35,840 bases of DNA from Opitutia bacterium UBA7374 (GTDB lineage: Bacteria > Verrucomicrobiota > Verrucomicrobiia > Opitutales > Coraliomargaritaceae). The translations under genes and the position numbers were made by a program. Positions 7,828 to 17,059 of the stretch are shown one piece after another (the first letter of the stretch is position 1; every line of letters starts with the position of its first letter). Location: the NCBI GenBank assembly GCA_002469895.1, contig DKOA01000052.1, positions 1 through 35,840 on the forward strand, written 5' to 3'. The notes beneath the pieces were generated by a model. The model was given only the letters and a program-made list of their open reading frames with translations. It ran no database searches and had not been told where the DNA came from.

Positions 7828-9033
7828 GTGACTCAGAATAGGCGACCAAAAATGCAACGGGGAAGCTCCCCAGAGGAAACCGAAAAAGTGCAGCGTTCCA
7901 TTATAATCGCGCTCGACTGGTATGATGAACGAGTGGTCCGCGGGATCTACAATTATGCAAAGGAGAAGAACTGGCACATCTCTCCTTATCTCGCTTCCGG
8001 TCGCTTTGTCCCGCATGGCTGGCCAGGGGATGGTGCGATTACCTGCTACGGCAGCGAAACTGCAAACTATATTGACCACTTGTACATGCCGGTGGTCGAC
8101 ATCAGCCATCTTGACATGGATCGACGGGTTCCCCGAGTGCGGGTCGATAATGACGCCATCAGTGCACTGGCCGCGGAGCACTTTCTCTCACGCGGCTACA
8201 AATTCTTTGCGTTCTATTCCTGGCCTGAGATTCCGGTCAACACCTTGCGCCAGATAGCCTTTAAGAAACACCTGACGGAGCGTGGTATTCCGGAATCCAA
8301 CATCTTTGATATCCCACAATCCGACCCCAAGTTACTAAGGGATTGGGCGAAGCACCAAGCCGACATCCTATCGAAATTCAGCGTCCTGCCTCGTCCATTA
8401 GCTGTCTTTGCCGGGCAAGACAACCTCGGGGCCACCCTGATCGAGATGTGTGTACGGGCAGGAATCCACGTACCGGAAGAAATTGCGGTCCTCGGCGTAG
8501 ACAATTCGGAGCTGATCTGTGAAGGCGCACCCGTCCCATTATCCAGCATCCGGACGCGATTAACTCAGGTTGGCTACCTCGCTGCCGAACAACTAGACCG
8601 GCTAATGAACAAGAAGATCAACAACCGGGCCGCACCGGTCATCATCAAGCCACACGAAATCGTCAACCGGCAAAGCACAGATGCCCTTGCCATCGGCCAT
8701 CCGGCAGTTGCTACCGCGGTGCGCTATATCAAAAACCACTTCTCCGAGCCGATCACGATTGAGGATATCGTCGACTACACCGGACTCTCTAAGCGCGGTC
8801 TGGAAAAGGCTTTTGAAAAACACCTCGTCCGCTCGCCTGCCAGCGAGCTCCGCAGAGTACGGCTCGACCATGCGAAGCGGCTGCTGACAGAAACAAACGA
8901 CAAGATCGAGTCGATCGCTTACGAGTGCGGATACAGCAATAGTTCAAACTTAAGCTGCGCGTTCCGCCGTGAAACACGGATGTCACCGAGGGCCTATCGC
9001 GTCAAGTACAGCAGTCCGGAACTGGTGGCATAA
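7828..9033 (+). CDS. XylR-type transcriptional regulator (PBP-like sensor + AraC HTH)
   Basis: A 401-residue sugar-responsive regulator with the architecture of E. coli XylR. Residues ~20-280 form a periplasmic-binding-protein-like ligand domain of LacI/GalR type (RVRVDNDAISALAAEHFLSRGYKFFAFYS, PLAVFAGQDNLGATLIEMC, VLGVDNSELICEGAPVPLSSI). Residues ~293-394 form an AraC-family double helix-turn-helix (ITIEDIVDYTGLSKRGLEKAF, ESIAYECGYSNSSNLSCAFRRETRMSPRAYR). There is no N-terminal LacI HTH. The GTG at 7828 has AGGAG directly abutting it, which is too close for a ribosome site, so the ATG at 7852 (residue 9) is an alternative start. It is divergent from the TonB receptor and close to xylanase genes, which fits control of the catabolic region by a pentose or related sugar. 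Confidence 0.92.
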   Translation: MTQNRRPKMQRGSSPEETEKVQRSIIIALDWYDERVVRGIYNYAKEKNWHISPYLASGRFVPHGWPGDGAITCYGSETANYIDHLYMPVVDISHLDMDRRVPRVRVDNDAISALAAEHFLSRGYKFFAFYSWPEIPVNTLRQIAFKKHLTERGIPESNIFDIPQSDPKLLRDWAKHQADILSKFSVLPRPLAVFAGQDNLGATLIEMCVRAGIHVPEEIAVLGVDNSELICEGAPVPLSSIRTRLTQVGYLAAEQLDRLMNKKINNRAAPVIIKPHEIVNRQSTDALAIGHPAVATAVRYIKNHFSEPITIEDIVDYTGLSKRGLEKAFEKHLVRSPASELRRVRLDHAKRLLTETNDKIESIAYECGYSNSSNLSCAFRRETRMSPRAYRVKYSSPELVA

Positions 9034-9035
9034 AG

Positions 9036-9390
9036 AAGCTCCCGTCCCGGTTGATCATGGTAATAAAGTGAGCCTTGAAGTGCTGCGCATTAATAACGAC
9101 TTCCGCAAGCTCGTCCCGTATCTTGGTTTTCAAGTCGCAGACACGAGTTTGGTCAGGCCAGCGGGAGTCGCCCTGTCATAACGCTCACCCGGGAAAGCAC
9201 AGGCTATTTGTTGGCAATGCGCACTGCAGATAGTCGTTCCCGCCTTAGCCAGTCGCTCAAAATTTGGTGTGACGGCATGGAGATCACGATAGTTGAAAAG
9301 CGCTGGTTTCAAGTCATCGACTGCGATAAGAACACCTTCGGCGGTGCAGCAGGAGCAACCGACACAATACGGAAGAGTGAAGCAATGAAA
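9036..9390 (-). pseudogene. Frameshifted sulfatase remnant
   Basis: Minus-strand reading gives VLIAVDDLKPALFNY at about 9333, then TPNFERLAKAGTT and AHCQQIAC down to 9199. This matches the sulfatase at 17060 (FIAVDDLKPTL, TPQIDRIAERGTT, AHCQQAVC). The FGly motif C-x-P-S-R is broken: the bases for PSR continue only in another frame (SRVSVMTGR). A further shift at about 9154 gives DQTRVCDLKTKIRD and QHF, matching TRVWDLKTRIRD and QHF in the intact gene. The rest of the enzyme is missing; the remnant ends at the 3' end of the XylR-like gene. The upstream signal-peptide region is also out of frame. This is an inactivated and 3'-deleted S1-type sulfatase, not an expressed protein. Confidence 0.85.
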
Positions 9391-9406
9391 CGAATTATAG
9401 AATGAG

Positions 9407-12400
9407 TTAGGGTTGTAAAGACTCGACCGATAGGCGACTGAAACGCTGCTCGAGAGCCATATCAACAAGGGGCATTTGAATCGTCTTCCCAGCCTGTCCA
9501 TGAATCACGGTGGGAGCCAGTGTATCCCAATCAATCAAGTCAGAGGAATGTTCCACGATATAGCGTAGATCAACTGAATCCACTCCCAGGGTGAATTCGT
9601 ATTGCGGCGCACCACCCGTCGTAACGACCCTTGGAAGCAGAGCCACACCGTCATCCACCACCGGGTCGCCGCCCAGTGCATACTCGAGCCAGTTTACCAT
9701 TCGATCACCGTCCGGGTTGTCGACTTCGCTCTGTAACGGTGAACCCGACCAGTTCACTCGATCCACCCAGCGGGAATAGTTGTCGAGGTTGAGCTTCTTC
9801 ACCCTGAAGTAGTCAATCTCAACGGTATCGGTCGCACCCCAGACCGCTGTATTGTTCACCGCGACAAATCCAAGCCCGCTCCAGGTGGTGCCGTTTGTAC
9901 TTAGGCTGACCTGCTGCTTGAACTGCTCTGCCCCAGCCCCCTCCCTGAGGTATATGTCAGCCGTGTCGGCATCCAGATCCACCACCACACGCACGCGCAC
10001 CGGCGTGCTGATTGAAAACTGCCCGGAAAAGCTATGTATCGGGATGTAGGTGTTATCAATAAACGTGCTGATAACCAGTCCTCCGGCCGTCTTACTCAGC
10101 CGGATATAAAACACGTCGCTGGCATTCTCCGCATCCCGGAGCTTAAAGCCGACAGTCGCTCCGCTCGTACCGCCCGTGCTCAGGTCTGCGGAATGGATCC
10201 GGAATTCCATTTCATAGGAGCCCGTATCGCGTTCGCCTATAGTCAGCCCGCTTGAACTGATGTAATCACCACCCGTGCTCTTGGCTGCATCTTGTGCAAT
10301 AATGAAGAGCCCGCTTCCATCGGTTAAGCCGGCGGGAGTGGCCCCGGTAAAAGACGTGGAACCTTCGGTATTGGCGGCATCCTGCAGCTCTGTGTTCTGG
10401 GGGTCATCGAAGGGCCAGAAATCAAGTGTCGCTTCAGTGGGAGACAATAGCACATCGCCCAAGGTGACCTGCAGCGTGCCATCCGCGAGAAGATGATAGC
10501 TTGCCGGGTAATCATTGCCACCGTAACTAACCGTTACATCGTAGTCGCCTTTGAAGCCCCGCAAACTGAAAACGCCCCCCGCATCCGTGGTACCGGCGGA
10601 ATCAGTATGATAGCGAATCCGATGCAGATAGTACCAAACAAGGCCGTTGAGCTTGACGACCGGCCCGTCAACTCCGCCGGCACCGTCTCCGTAGTAACAG
10701 AGTGAACGGGAGTAGGCATTGTCCGTGCCGTCCGGCAAAGGATTGATGAAGTCCCATACGTTCATCCCGGTCACCTGATCATGACTGAAGTAGGTCGTCA
10801 GTATTTCCTCTGTTACCTGCGCCCGCGTCATCTCATCGTAAGCCTGTTCCAGTATTCCTGTCGTGAAGTTATAGTCATCCTTGATCTCAAACTCTGTGCC
10901 CACTATCTCGAGGCCCGGATAGCGGGTCGCAAAATCGTCGATACGTGCATAGACAACTGCGGGATCATAGTTATTGAGAAAACGGAAGCGGCTCTGGAAT
11001 CCGATCCCATCGATCGCCCCACCGTCGCTTATGACCTGATCAATCCAGCTGAAGTAGGCGTCCCGGCGCGGTTCGTAGCTGTTGCTGCCGGTATCAAACC
11101 GGGCAGAAGCGATCTGAAACTCGTTAATGAAAAGTTTGCTACTCGGGCTGACTTTATTGGCTTCCGCCAGATTGAACCATTCCGCCACCTGGTCGTTGCC
11201 CAGGATTTCCTGCAGCAAACGATTGCTCAGGGGCTCGTTGATCACGTCCCATTCATACACATCCCACTGGCTCACCCACTCCTCAATCTCCGCATCGACC
11301 ACCGCCTCGAGGGCGTCCTTTTTCGCCTGTGTACGGTCGCTCGCCTTGTAGGTCTCGACTGCCCCCAGCACGTCGTAGGACGCATACTCGGATGTTCTAA
11401 AATTTGATAGATGATTCCCGTAGTCTACGCCCGGGACGGAACCGGGTGTGTCCAAGTCCACAATATCCCCGGTCCCCGGCCAGATCAGCAAATGCCCCCG
11501 CACGTCCAGATCGTTAGCCGACGCCCAGGACATAAAATCCGGGATATATTGGTGTTGTGAGACAATCTTCGGCTTGAATCCGTTATTTAGACCAACTGCG
11601 TTGAACAACCCCTTGGTGATTCGCTTCCAATCGTCGGTGGTCGATCCGGCACCGGACAGGTTACCACTGGCATCTGTCAAGTCCATCACGGTGACGACCC
11701 CGCCGAACTTGAAGTCGTGCTTACGCAATTCAATAGAGACATTGGCTCCCGTGACCGGTGTGCCCAGGCTGTCCACCACCTCGATCGTTAAGTCAGCTTT
11801 CCGGTATGCCTCGATACGGGTTTCCGCATCGGTTCTCCAGGCAGGCAAAGTCTGCGGCTTGACGACAGAGGCAAGGTCCACGATCTCCTGCCCGGTCAGG
11901 GTAATTCCTAGCCCCGACTCGATTTGCCTTACTTCTTCTGGAGTCAGGCTGGTATTAGGATCTAAAACCGTCAGGGTAACGACCGCAGGATTCGACACAC
12001 CGTCCTTGTCCTGCACCTCATAGCTAAAGGTCACTACGCCGTTGAAATCAAGTGCCGGCGTAAAGCGGAAGGAACCGTCCGTATTGAGGGAAAGGCTACC
12101 GGAGGATGGCGGGGCCACCTGACTGACTGTAAGGCTATCACCGTCCAACTCAAAGTCATTGATCAAGACGCCGGGCGCTGCCACGTTGAAGACCGTATTT
12201 AGGGCAACCGTATAACTATCTGCATAGGCTGTCGGCGGCCGGTCAGAAAGCTGGGCGAGCGCTTCCACCTCGGACAGGCTGAGGTTGCCGTTGTAGAAGC
12301 GCACGTCGTCGATCGTGCCGTCAAATTGATTGTTTCCGCCCCGCCGCGCTCCAATCGAAGTCTGCAGCGACTTTGTTGTCAGGCTTCGAAGACTCTCCGA

Positions 12401-12922
12401 ATGCGAACCGGCAAAGGCTCCGTCGATATACATGGAAGTGGTACTTCCGTTGTTCTGGGCAACAATATGGTGCCACGCTCCGTCATCCAAGTCCGAACCA
12501 TAACGCGGCATTGATCTCATCGAATCGGTGAAAGTCACCTGCAGTTGGCCGTTAATCAGGCGCACTGTATAAAGGTCCTCAATATCGACCATCACATCAG
12601 CTCGACCGACATCCGGTGCCGTTCGGAACCAGAAGGCAATCGCCGCCTCACCGGAGTCGGGCACGCTCACTGCATCGCTACTGCTGCGTGCATAGGTCGA
12701 TCCATTAAAGAGGAAGGCGCCCCCGTCCTTACCCGTCGTCCAGCCACTCGTAGATCCCACTATGGAAAGGTCCGCCGTGCCAACAGAGTCAGCCATAGTG
12801 CCGCCCGTTCCTTCGTTCAGCGTCCAGTGCTGCAACAAGCTAGCTGCCGGCAGTTGCACGAAGCCACCCGCGGCCGCGAGGAAAAAACTCGCAAGCGCAA
12901 GTGTATGAGCTGAAGGGGACAT
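9407..12922 (-). CDS. Multidomain secreted GH10 endo-beta-1,4-xylanase
   Basis: I prefer the ATG at 12922, which puts the signal peptide (ALASFFLAAAGG...LPAAS) near the N-terminus; the frame extends to an ATG at 12958, used for the numbering here. Domains in order: LamG-type jelly roll (~42-235, HWTLNEGTGG to IDDVRFYNG); cadherin/Ig-like domain (~241-332, GVLINDFELDGDSL, FSYEVQDKDG); GH10-type N-terminal sandwich and barrel (~388-785); a second concanavalin-like domain (~835-1085); and a C-terminal DNPDGDRMVNWLEYALG module with a terminal beta domain. The acid/base is E575 in DVINEP and the nucleophile is E689 in GTEFEI. The usual GHTLVWH motif reads GHLLIWP, so the second His, a substrate-subsite residue in GH10, is replaced. 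It lies downstream of a sugar symporter on the same strand. It should cleave xylan-like backbones outside the cell. Confidence 0.88.
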   Translation of the reverse strand: MSPSAHTLALASFFLAAAGGFVQLPAASLLQHWTLNEGTGGTMADSVGTADLSIVGSTSGWTTGKDGGAFLFNGSTYARSSSDAVSVPDSGEAAIAFWFRTAPDVGRADVMVDIEDLYTVRLINGQLQVTFTDSMRSMPRYGSDLDDGAWHHIVAQNNGSTTSMYIDGAFAGSHSESLRSLTTKSLQTSIGARRGGNNQFDGTIDDVRFYNGNLSLSEVEALAQLSDRPPTAYADSYTVALNTVFNVAAPGVLINDFELDGDSLTVSQVAPPSSGSLSLNTDGSFRFTPALDFNGVVTFSYEVQDKDGVSNPAVVTLTVLDPNTSLTPEEVRQIESGLGITLTGQEIVDLASVVKPQTLPAWRTDAETRIEAYRKADLTIEVVDSLGTPVTGANVSIELRKHDFKFGGVVTVMDLTDASGNLSGAGSTTDDWKRITKGLFNAVGLNNGFKPKIVSQHQYIPDFMSWASANDLDVRGHLLIWPGTGDIVDLDTPGSVPGVDYGNHLSNFRTSEYASYDVLGAVETYKASDRTQAKKDALEAVVDAEIEEWVSQWDVYEWDVINEPLSNRLLQEILGNDQVAEWFNLAEANKVSPSSKLFINEFQIASARFDTGSNSYEPRRDAYFSWIDQVISDGGAIDGIGFQSRFRFLNNYDPAVVYARIDDFATRYPGLEIVGTEFEIKDDYNFTTGILEQAYDEMTRAQVTEEILTTYFSHDQVTGMNVWDFINPLPDGTDNAYSRSLCYYGDGAGGVDGPVVKLNGLVWYYLHRIRYHTDSAGTTDAGGVFSLRGFKGDYDVTVSYGGNDYPASYHLLADGTLQVTLGDVLLSPTEATLDFWPFDDPQNTELQDAANTEGSTSFTGATPAGLTDGSGLFIIAQDAAKSTGGDYISSSGLTIGERDTGSYEMEFRIHSADLSTGGTSGATVGFKLRDAENASDVFYIRLSKTAGGLVISTFIDNTYIPIHSFSGQFSISTPVRVRVVVDLDADTADIYLREGAGAEQFKQQVSLSTNGTTWSGLGFVAVNNTAVWGATDTVEIDYFRVKKLNLDNYSRWVDRVNWSGSPLQSEVDNPDGDRMVNWLEYALGGDPVVDDGVALLPRVVTTGGAPQYEFTLGVDSVDLRYIVEHSSDLIDWDTLAPTVIHGQAGKTIQMPLVDMALEQRFSRLSVESLQP

Positions 12923-13072
12923 GTGGTGGAGGTAGAACAGAAGACATCCGCTCGGCATAACCGTTGGATGATTTATAATGCAGTGACTTGTCCGGATTGT
13001 TAAGCCGCGTTAGCAATGATAAACAGCATGCAAACAATGTGAAAGCGAATACATAAAGGAGAAGGCTTGCAA

Positions 13073-14506
13073 CTATACCTTGCCGCGCCGCGCCTCCAGT
13101 TCCTTCCGGATTCTTCCGGCCTCAGCCGGGTTGATCGGGAAAAACTTGAGCAGCACAATCGCCACGGTCAGGGCAACTACAGGGATGGCGACATAACCAA
13201 TTCGCATGTTGCGGAGAACATCTTCCGGCTGGGCTCCTCCGAGCTCAGCGTCGAACCCGCTAAACTCCAGCAAAGGCCCGGAAACGAGAAACCCGATGCA
13301 AAAGCTCAGCTTTAATACCCAGGAAAATATCGAGGCAAAACTACCCTCCCGGCGCTCACCGGTCTTGAGTTCGTCATAGTCGACTACATCCACCTGCATC
13401 GAGGGGATCATCAACCAGAGTCCGGCATATCCCATGCCAATGAGAGCCGTGTTCAGGAGCATCAGTGGCGGCAACTCCGGAGTATTGGTCAACCAGGTAG
13501 TCATGCCGGAAAGCAGAACGATACCCATCGCAATGAAGAGGCACTTGTTCTTCCCGATATGCTCAGACCAGCCACGGAAGACAGGAATCATGATGAGGCT
13601 GAAAACCGTGTAAATCAAAGTGCCCAAAGCGGTGTATAACGCGCCACGCTCCCAATCACCACCGAGAACGTAGTAGACGCCGACGTAGCGACCATAGCTA
13701 TCGTAAATACTGGTACCCAAAAGAAAGAGTATAGTAAAGCCGCAGAGAATCAGGAAAGGCTTGCAACTGAGGGTCTCCTTTAGGCCGCTCCGCAGGCTGA
13801 CGGCCTTTTGCTTCTTAATCAGATCGCTCTCATAGTAGCGCTCACGCACAAAAAAAGCAGGCAATGGCCCGAGGATAAGAATGACTGCGGCGATGAATAA
13901 ACTAATGTAGCGCATGCCATTGCTTGGGCTGGCCTCCCCCGCCACCTCGAAAATCGGCAGGAGCGAAAGTTTCCAGCAAAAACCAACGAAGAGCCCGGAC
14001 AGGGTCTGGAAAATTCCCCGCACACTGGCCACACGGGTACGCTCATTGTAGTCCGGTGTCATTTCCATAAGCATGCTTTGGAAGGGCATCGCCCAGACCG
14101 TGAAACAGGTGTAGAAGAGAATCCCGAAGCCGATCACCCAGCTCATCGTTTGAACATCGGTCATGCCACGGGGGAACCACCAGATCAGCGGATAGGTGAT
14201 CGCCGCGCAAATTGAGCCGATGAGAATGTAGGGACGCCGCCTTCCCCAACGAGTACGTGTATTATCTGAGATCCATCCCATTACCGGATCGGCCACCCCG
14301 TCCCAGAGACGAAGTGCCATCAGAATGATCGCTACCTGGGTGGGCGACATCTTCAATTCCATATTAAAGACGTTGTAGGCTACACTCACCAGCACCCAAA
14401 CGGACAGAATGTCCACAGGGCCGGCAGCGCCATAAGCGAGTTTGGAACGAAAAGGCACGCGGTCCGCCTCGGCAACAGGAACGCTTTTAGGGTGGGGCTG
14501 ACTCAT
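13073..14506 (-). CDS. GPH-family sugar:cation symporter (MFS)
   Basis: A 477-residue inner-membrane protein with about 12 hydrophobic segments. The family signature is clear near residues 65-97: LRLWDGVADPVMGWISDNTR followed by TRWGRRRPYILIG, typical of glycoside-pentoside-hexuronide:cation symporters (XynB/XylP/MelB group). The C-terminus is basic and cytoplasmic (FFPINPAEAGRIRKELEARRGKV). It probably imports the oligosaccharides released by the neighbouring hydrolases. It is followed ~115-150 bases later by the GH10 gene on the same strand. It is divergent from the GH-A glycosidase operon across a spacer of about 210 bases, so both sides may share regulation. Confidence 0.92.
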   Translation of the reverse strand: MSQPHPKSVPVAEADRVPFRSKLAYGAAGPVDILSVWVLVSVAYNVFNMELKMSPTQVAIILMALRLWDGVADPVMGWISDNTRTRWGRRRPYILIGSICAAITYPLIWWFPRGMTDVQTMSWVIGFGILFYTCFTVWAMPFQSMLMEMTPDYNERTRVASVRGIFQTLSGLFVGFCWKLSLLPIFEVAGEASPSNGMRYISLFIAAVILILGPLPAFFVRERYYESDLIKKQKAVSLRSGLKETLSCKPFLILCGFTILFLLGTSIYDSYGRYVGVYYVLGGDWERGALYTALGTLIYTVFSLIMIPVFRGWSEHIGKNKCLFIAMGIVLLSGMTTWLTNTPELPPLMLLNTALIGMGYAGLWLMIPSMQVDVVDYDELKTGERREGSFASIFSWVLKLSFCIGFLVSGPLLEFSGFDAELGGAQPEDVLRNMRIGYVAIPVVALTVAIVLLKFFPINPAEAGRIRKELEARRGKV

Positions 14507-14611
14507 GTAAAAGTAAGTATGGAAGCAGAGAATACCATTTCACAAGGGCATTACAGCGTTATTATCACACAAAAAACGGTGAATAAACGTCGACGCCGCT
14601 TCCGGTAAGAA

Positions 14612-14653
14612 ATTCATTTATTCATTGTTTTGCTGGATCACTTAAATGAATAA
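14612..14653. promoter_or_regulatory. Triple ATTCATT motif in a divergent promoter region
   Basis: ATTCATT occurs at 14612-14618 and 14620-14626, and inverted (AATGAAT) at 14645-14651. The last two are part of a perfect 9-bp inverted repeat (TTATTCATT 14618-14626 / AATGAATAA 14645-14653). It lies between the symporter gene and the GH-A operon. It may be an operator; no -35/-10 pair is obvious. Confidence 0.3.
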
Positions 14654-14718
14654 TAGCATTTACCCATTTCTCCAGATTATCGATGTTCCGCTCTAACAAA
14701 TTGATTGAAGTTTTCCCC

Positions 14719-17058
14719 ATGCATCCGCGATACGCCAAACTGACCAGCCTACTTATGACTGGTTTTAGCGCCCTGCTCACACCGGTGTACGCCGTAAAAG
14801 ACACTTCCGCATCGGCCAGGCTTCGAATCCATACCAACGAAGTCGTCGAACTGGCCGACCGGCACAAACTGATCGGGACCAACGTATCACTTTGGACCGA
14901 GCCCACCCTGTTGGCTGAAAGCCGTTTTCGGGAAGGCATACGCGACTGGGCGCCGGGTCTTATCCGTCTACCGGGCGGCTCCTGGTCGAATGAATACTAC
15001 TGGAACGGGAATGGTGTTCGCATTGGGCCGGACCACGGACCGAAGAACTTTGATGCTTCCAAGCAACGGGACGACGGCACTTGGGAAGTGGATTTTTCCG
15101 GATACGCCCCGGGCTTTCGCCTCCATGGCGAAGACCGTCATCTGTCCGATTATCATGGTGCCATCGATGTGCAGGCACAGCATGCGTTCATCGACGCCGT
15201 AGGCAGCAAGGGCATGGTCACGGTCAACGTGGGTTCGGCCACGCCCCGGGTCGCCGCTGAATGGGTCAAATGGGCGAACCGGAAAGAGGGCTACGACGTC
15301 CGCTATTGGGAGGTCGGCAATGAATTGAACGGTGACTGGGAAATGGGCCATCGGCGGCCCGACGGCAGCAGCATGACCGGCGAACGCTACGCCGGGATCT
15401 TCCGGGAATATGCCGCCACCATGCGAAAAGAAGACCCCTCCATCAAACTAGGCGGACCGGCTTGTTCGGACCTTTCTCTGGCCTTCGTCGAAGAGCTCAT
15501 CCGCGATGGAGGCGATGCAGTCGATTTTATCAGTATTCATGCCTACCCGGTCGGCGTAAATACCCGCCAGAGTGCCGGGAAGTTTGCAGGCGTCGAAGAG
15601 ATACGCCGCGCGGTCAAGCAGATTGACAAATGGATCGCTGCCTATCAGCCCGACCGGAAAGAAGAGATCGAGATCGGGATAACCGAATGGAATATCAAGG
15701 TCAACGAAGACCAGGACACGGCTGACCTGATCAACGGCCTTTGGTCCGCGCTCTGGATCGGGACGCTCTTCGAGACTGGTGTCGATTTCGCCAACCAGTG
15801 GGATTTGGTCACGCAGACTCAGGAAGGCGGCCACAGCGCGTTCTTCCACCGCGGTAATGAGGTCCTGCCCAAGAGCCAATATTGGGCCCTCTGGATGTGG
15901 GGCCATCTCATGGGCAACGAGCTCATCGCCTCTGATCTGAAAGGAAGCAAGGCACTGAAGAGCTTCGTCACCCGTTCGGAAGAGGGATTGCAGATCATGC
16001 TAATCAACACCTCGGAGACGAAAGAGTACGATCTGGCAATCGCGCTCGAAGGAGCGAAACAAGCCCACGGCAAGGGACGGCTTCACCGATTCTCCCGGGC
16101 GGAGTATTTCTGGGACCCCCATGCAAGGGCACCGCTGTGGAGTCTCCAACCGACCATGCATGCGGTTGATCTGTCCGGGAACCGCACCGTCCGTATTCCG
16201 AAATTCAGCCTCTCTGTCATCCGCCTTCCATGGGACAGCGATACAAACGAGGCAATACCCGCGAAACTTGAAACCCGGGGACAACTCGAGTTACGGCTCC
16301 CTTCACGCTCCGCTGCAGACCGCCCGATCGAGGGCTGGGTGGTTGCTCGGGACACGATACGACAACGCCCGGATCTCGGCTTCCCGCAAGCGGTCCGTCT
16401 CGAAGCCGAAGGCCCGGCAGACCTAAGCTCCGGCACGGTTCGTCTCGAGAATGGAGCGGCCCCCTTTATCCTCACCCCAACCGGAGCGGGAATGGTCACA
16501 ATTCGTGCAGAAGGATTCGATGCCAGCGCCGAAGATTCACTCGAACTGGTCGCCTTGGCCGAGCAGCGTACAATCTATTGGACATTTGATAATCCAGTTC
16601 ATCAGTGGCAGGCGCAAAGCACCTTTGACTTGCAATCCGAAGCCTCCGTGCGTCCCAACCAGTATGTCGCTGCGACAAGACTACAGAACGATCTTCCCGG
16701 CCGCGAAGCCGACCTCCTCTTTCACTTTGAACCGCTTCCAAAGAACCTGCCCTACGCTAGTATCGGAGGAATCGTGGCGAAGCTACAGGCCGCGCACAAT
16801 CTTCGTTGTGACGACCCCGATGCTTCTATCAACCTGATCCTTCAGAGCGATGCCAACCACTGGATCCCGATTGGTTCCGTGCGCTTGGCCGATCTTTCCG
16901 GACGTTGGCAACCGATTGAATTTCGCATTGAAGATCCTCAGGTGAGGGACGCCATGGCCAAGCTCTACTCCATTCGTTTCCAGATCGTTTCCAGAAGTCC
17001 GATCTCCGGTGAGATCTATCTGGACGATCTCGGATTCATCCATCTTACCGGACTCTAG
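14719..17058 (+). CDS. Secreted clan GH-A glycosidase, GH51/GH39-like (possible alpha-L-arabinofuranosidase)
   Basis: The ATG at 14719 gives a sound signal peptide (MHPRYAKLTSLLMTGFSALLTPVYA); the frame also has an ATG at 14683, used for the numbering here (791 residues). The N-terminal two-thirds is a TIM-barrel glycosidase. It contains GLIRLPGGSWSNEYYW, then YWEVGNELNGDWE with the likely acid/base E214, and GITEWN with the likely nucleophile E335. The Asn-Glu pair and Thr-Glu-Trp motif fit retaining clan GH-A enzymes of families 51, 39 or 44. I cannot separate these from sequence alone, though arabinofuranosidase or xylosidase activity would suit the locus. Residues ~560-650 look Ig-like, and ~655-791 (YWTFDNPVHQW, GEIYLDDLGFI) look like a CBM11/30-type jelly roll. 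It is the first gene of a plus-strand operon with two sulfatases; the next ATG starts 1 base after its stop. Confidence 0.8.
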   Translation: MHPRYAKLTSLLMTGFSALLTPVYAVKDTSASARLRIHTNEVVELADRHKLIGTNVSLWTEPTLLAESRFREGIRDWAPGLIRLPGGSWSNEYYWNGNGVRIGPDHGPKNFDASKQRDDGTWEVDFSGYAPGFRLHGEDRHLSDYHGAIDVQAQHAFIDAVGSKGMVTVNVGSATPRVAAEWVKWANRKEGYDVRYWEVGNELNGDWEMGHRRPDGSSMTGERYAGIFREYAATMRKEDPSIKLGGPACSDLSLAFVEELIRDGGDAVDFISIHAYPVGVNTRQSAGKFAGVEEIRRAVKQIDKWIAAYQPDRKEEIEIGITEWNIKVNEDQDTADLINGLWSALWIGTLFETGVDFANQWDLVTQTQEGGHSAFFHRGNEVLPKSQYWALWMWGHLMGNELIASDLKGSKALKSFVTRSEEGLQIMLINTSETKEYDLAIALEGAKQAHGKGRLHRFSRAEYFWDPHARAPLWSLQPTMHAVDLSGNRTVRIPKFSLSVIRLPWDSDTNEAIPAKLETRGQLELRLPSRSAADRPIEGWVVARDTIRQRPDLGFPQAVRLEAEGPADLSSGTVRLENGAAPFILTPTGAGMVTIRAEGFDASAEDSLELVALAEQRTIYWTFDNPVHQWQAQSTFDLQSEASVRPNQYVAATRLQNDLPGREADLLFHFEPLPKNLPYASIGGIVAKLQAAHNLRCDDPDASINLILQSDANHWIPIGSVRLADLSGRWQPIEFRIEDPQVRDAMAKLYSIRFQIVSRSPISGEIYLDDLGFIHLTGL

Positions 17059-17059
17059 T

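Noticed and set aside
9130..9501. 123-codon minus frame as a real gene
   Set aside because: It mixes out-of-frame xylanase sequence with a sulfatase fragment cut off at the active site, so it is part of a pseudogene.
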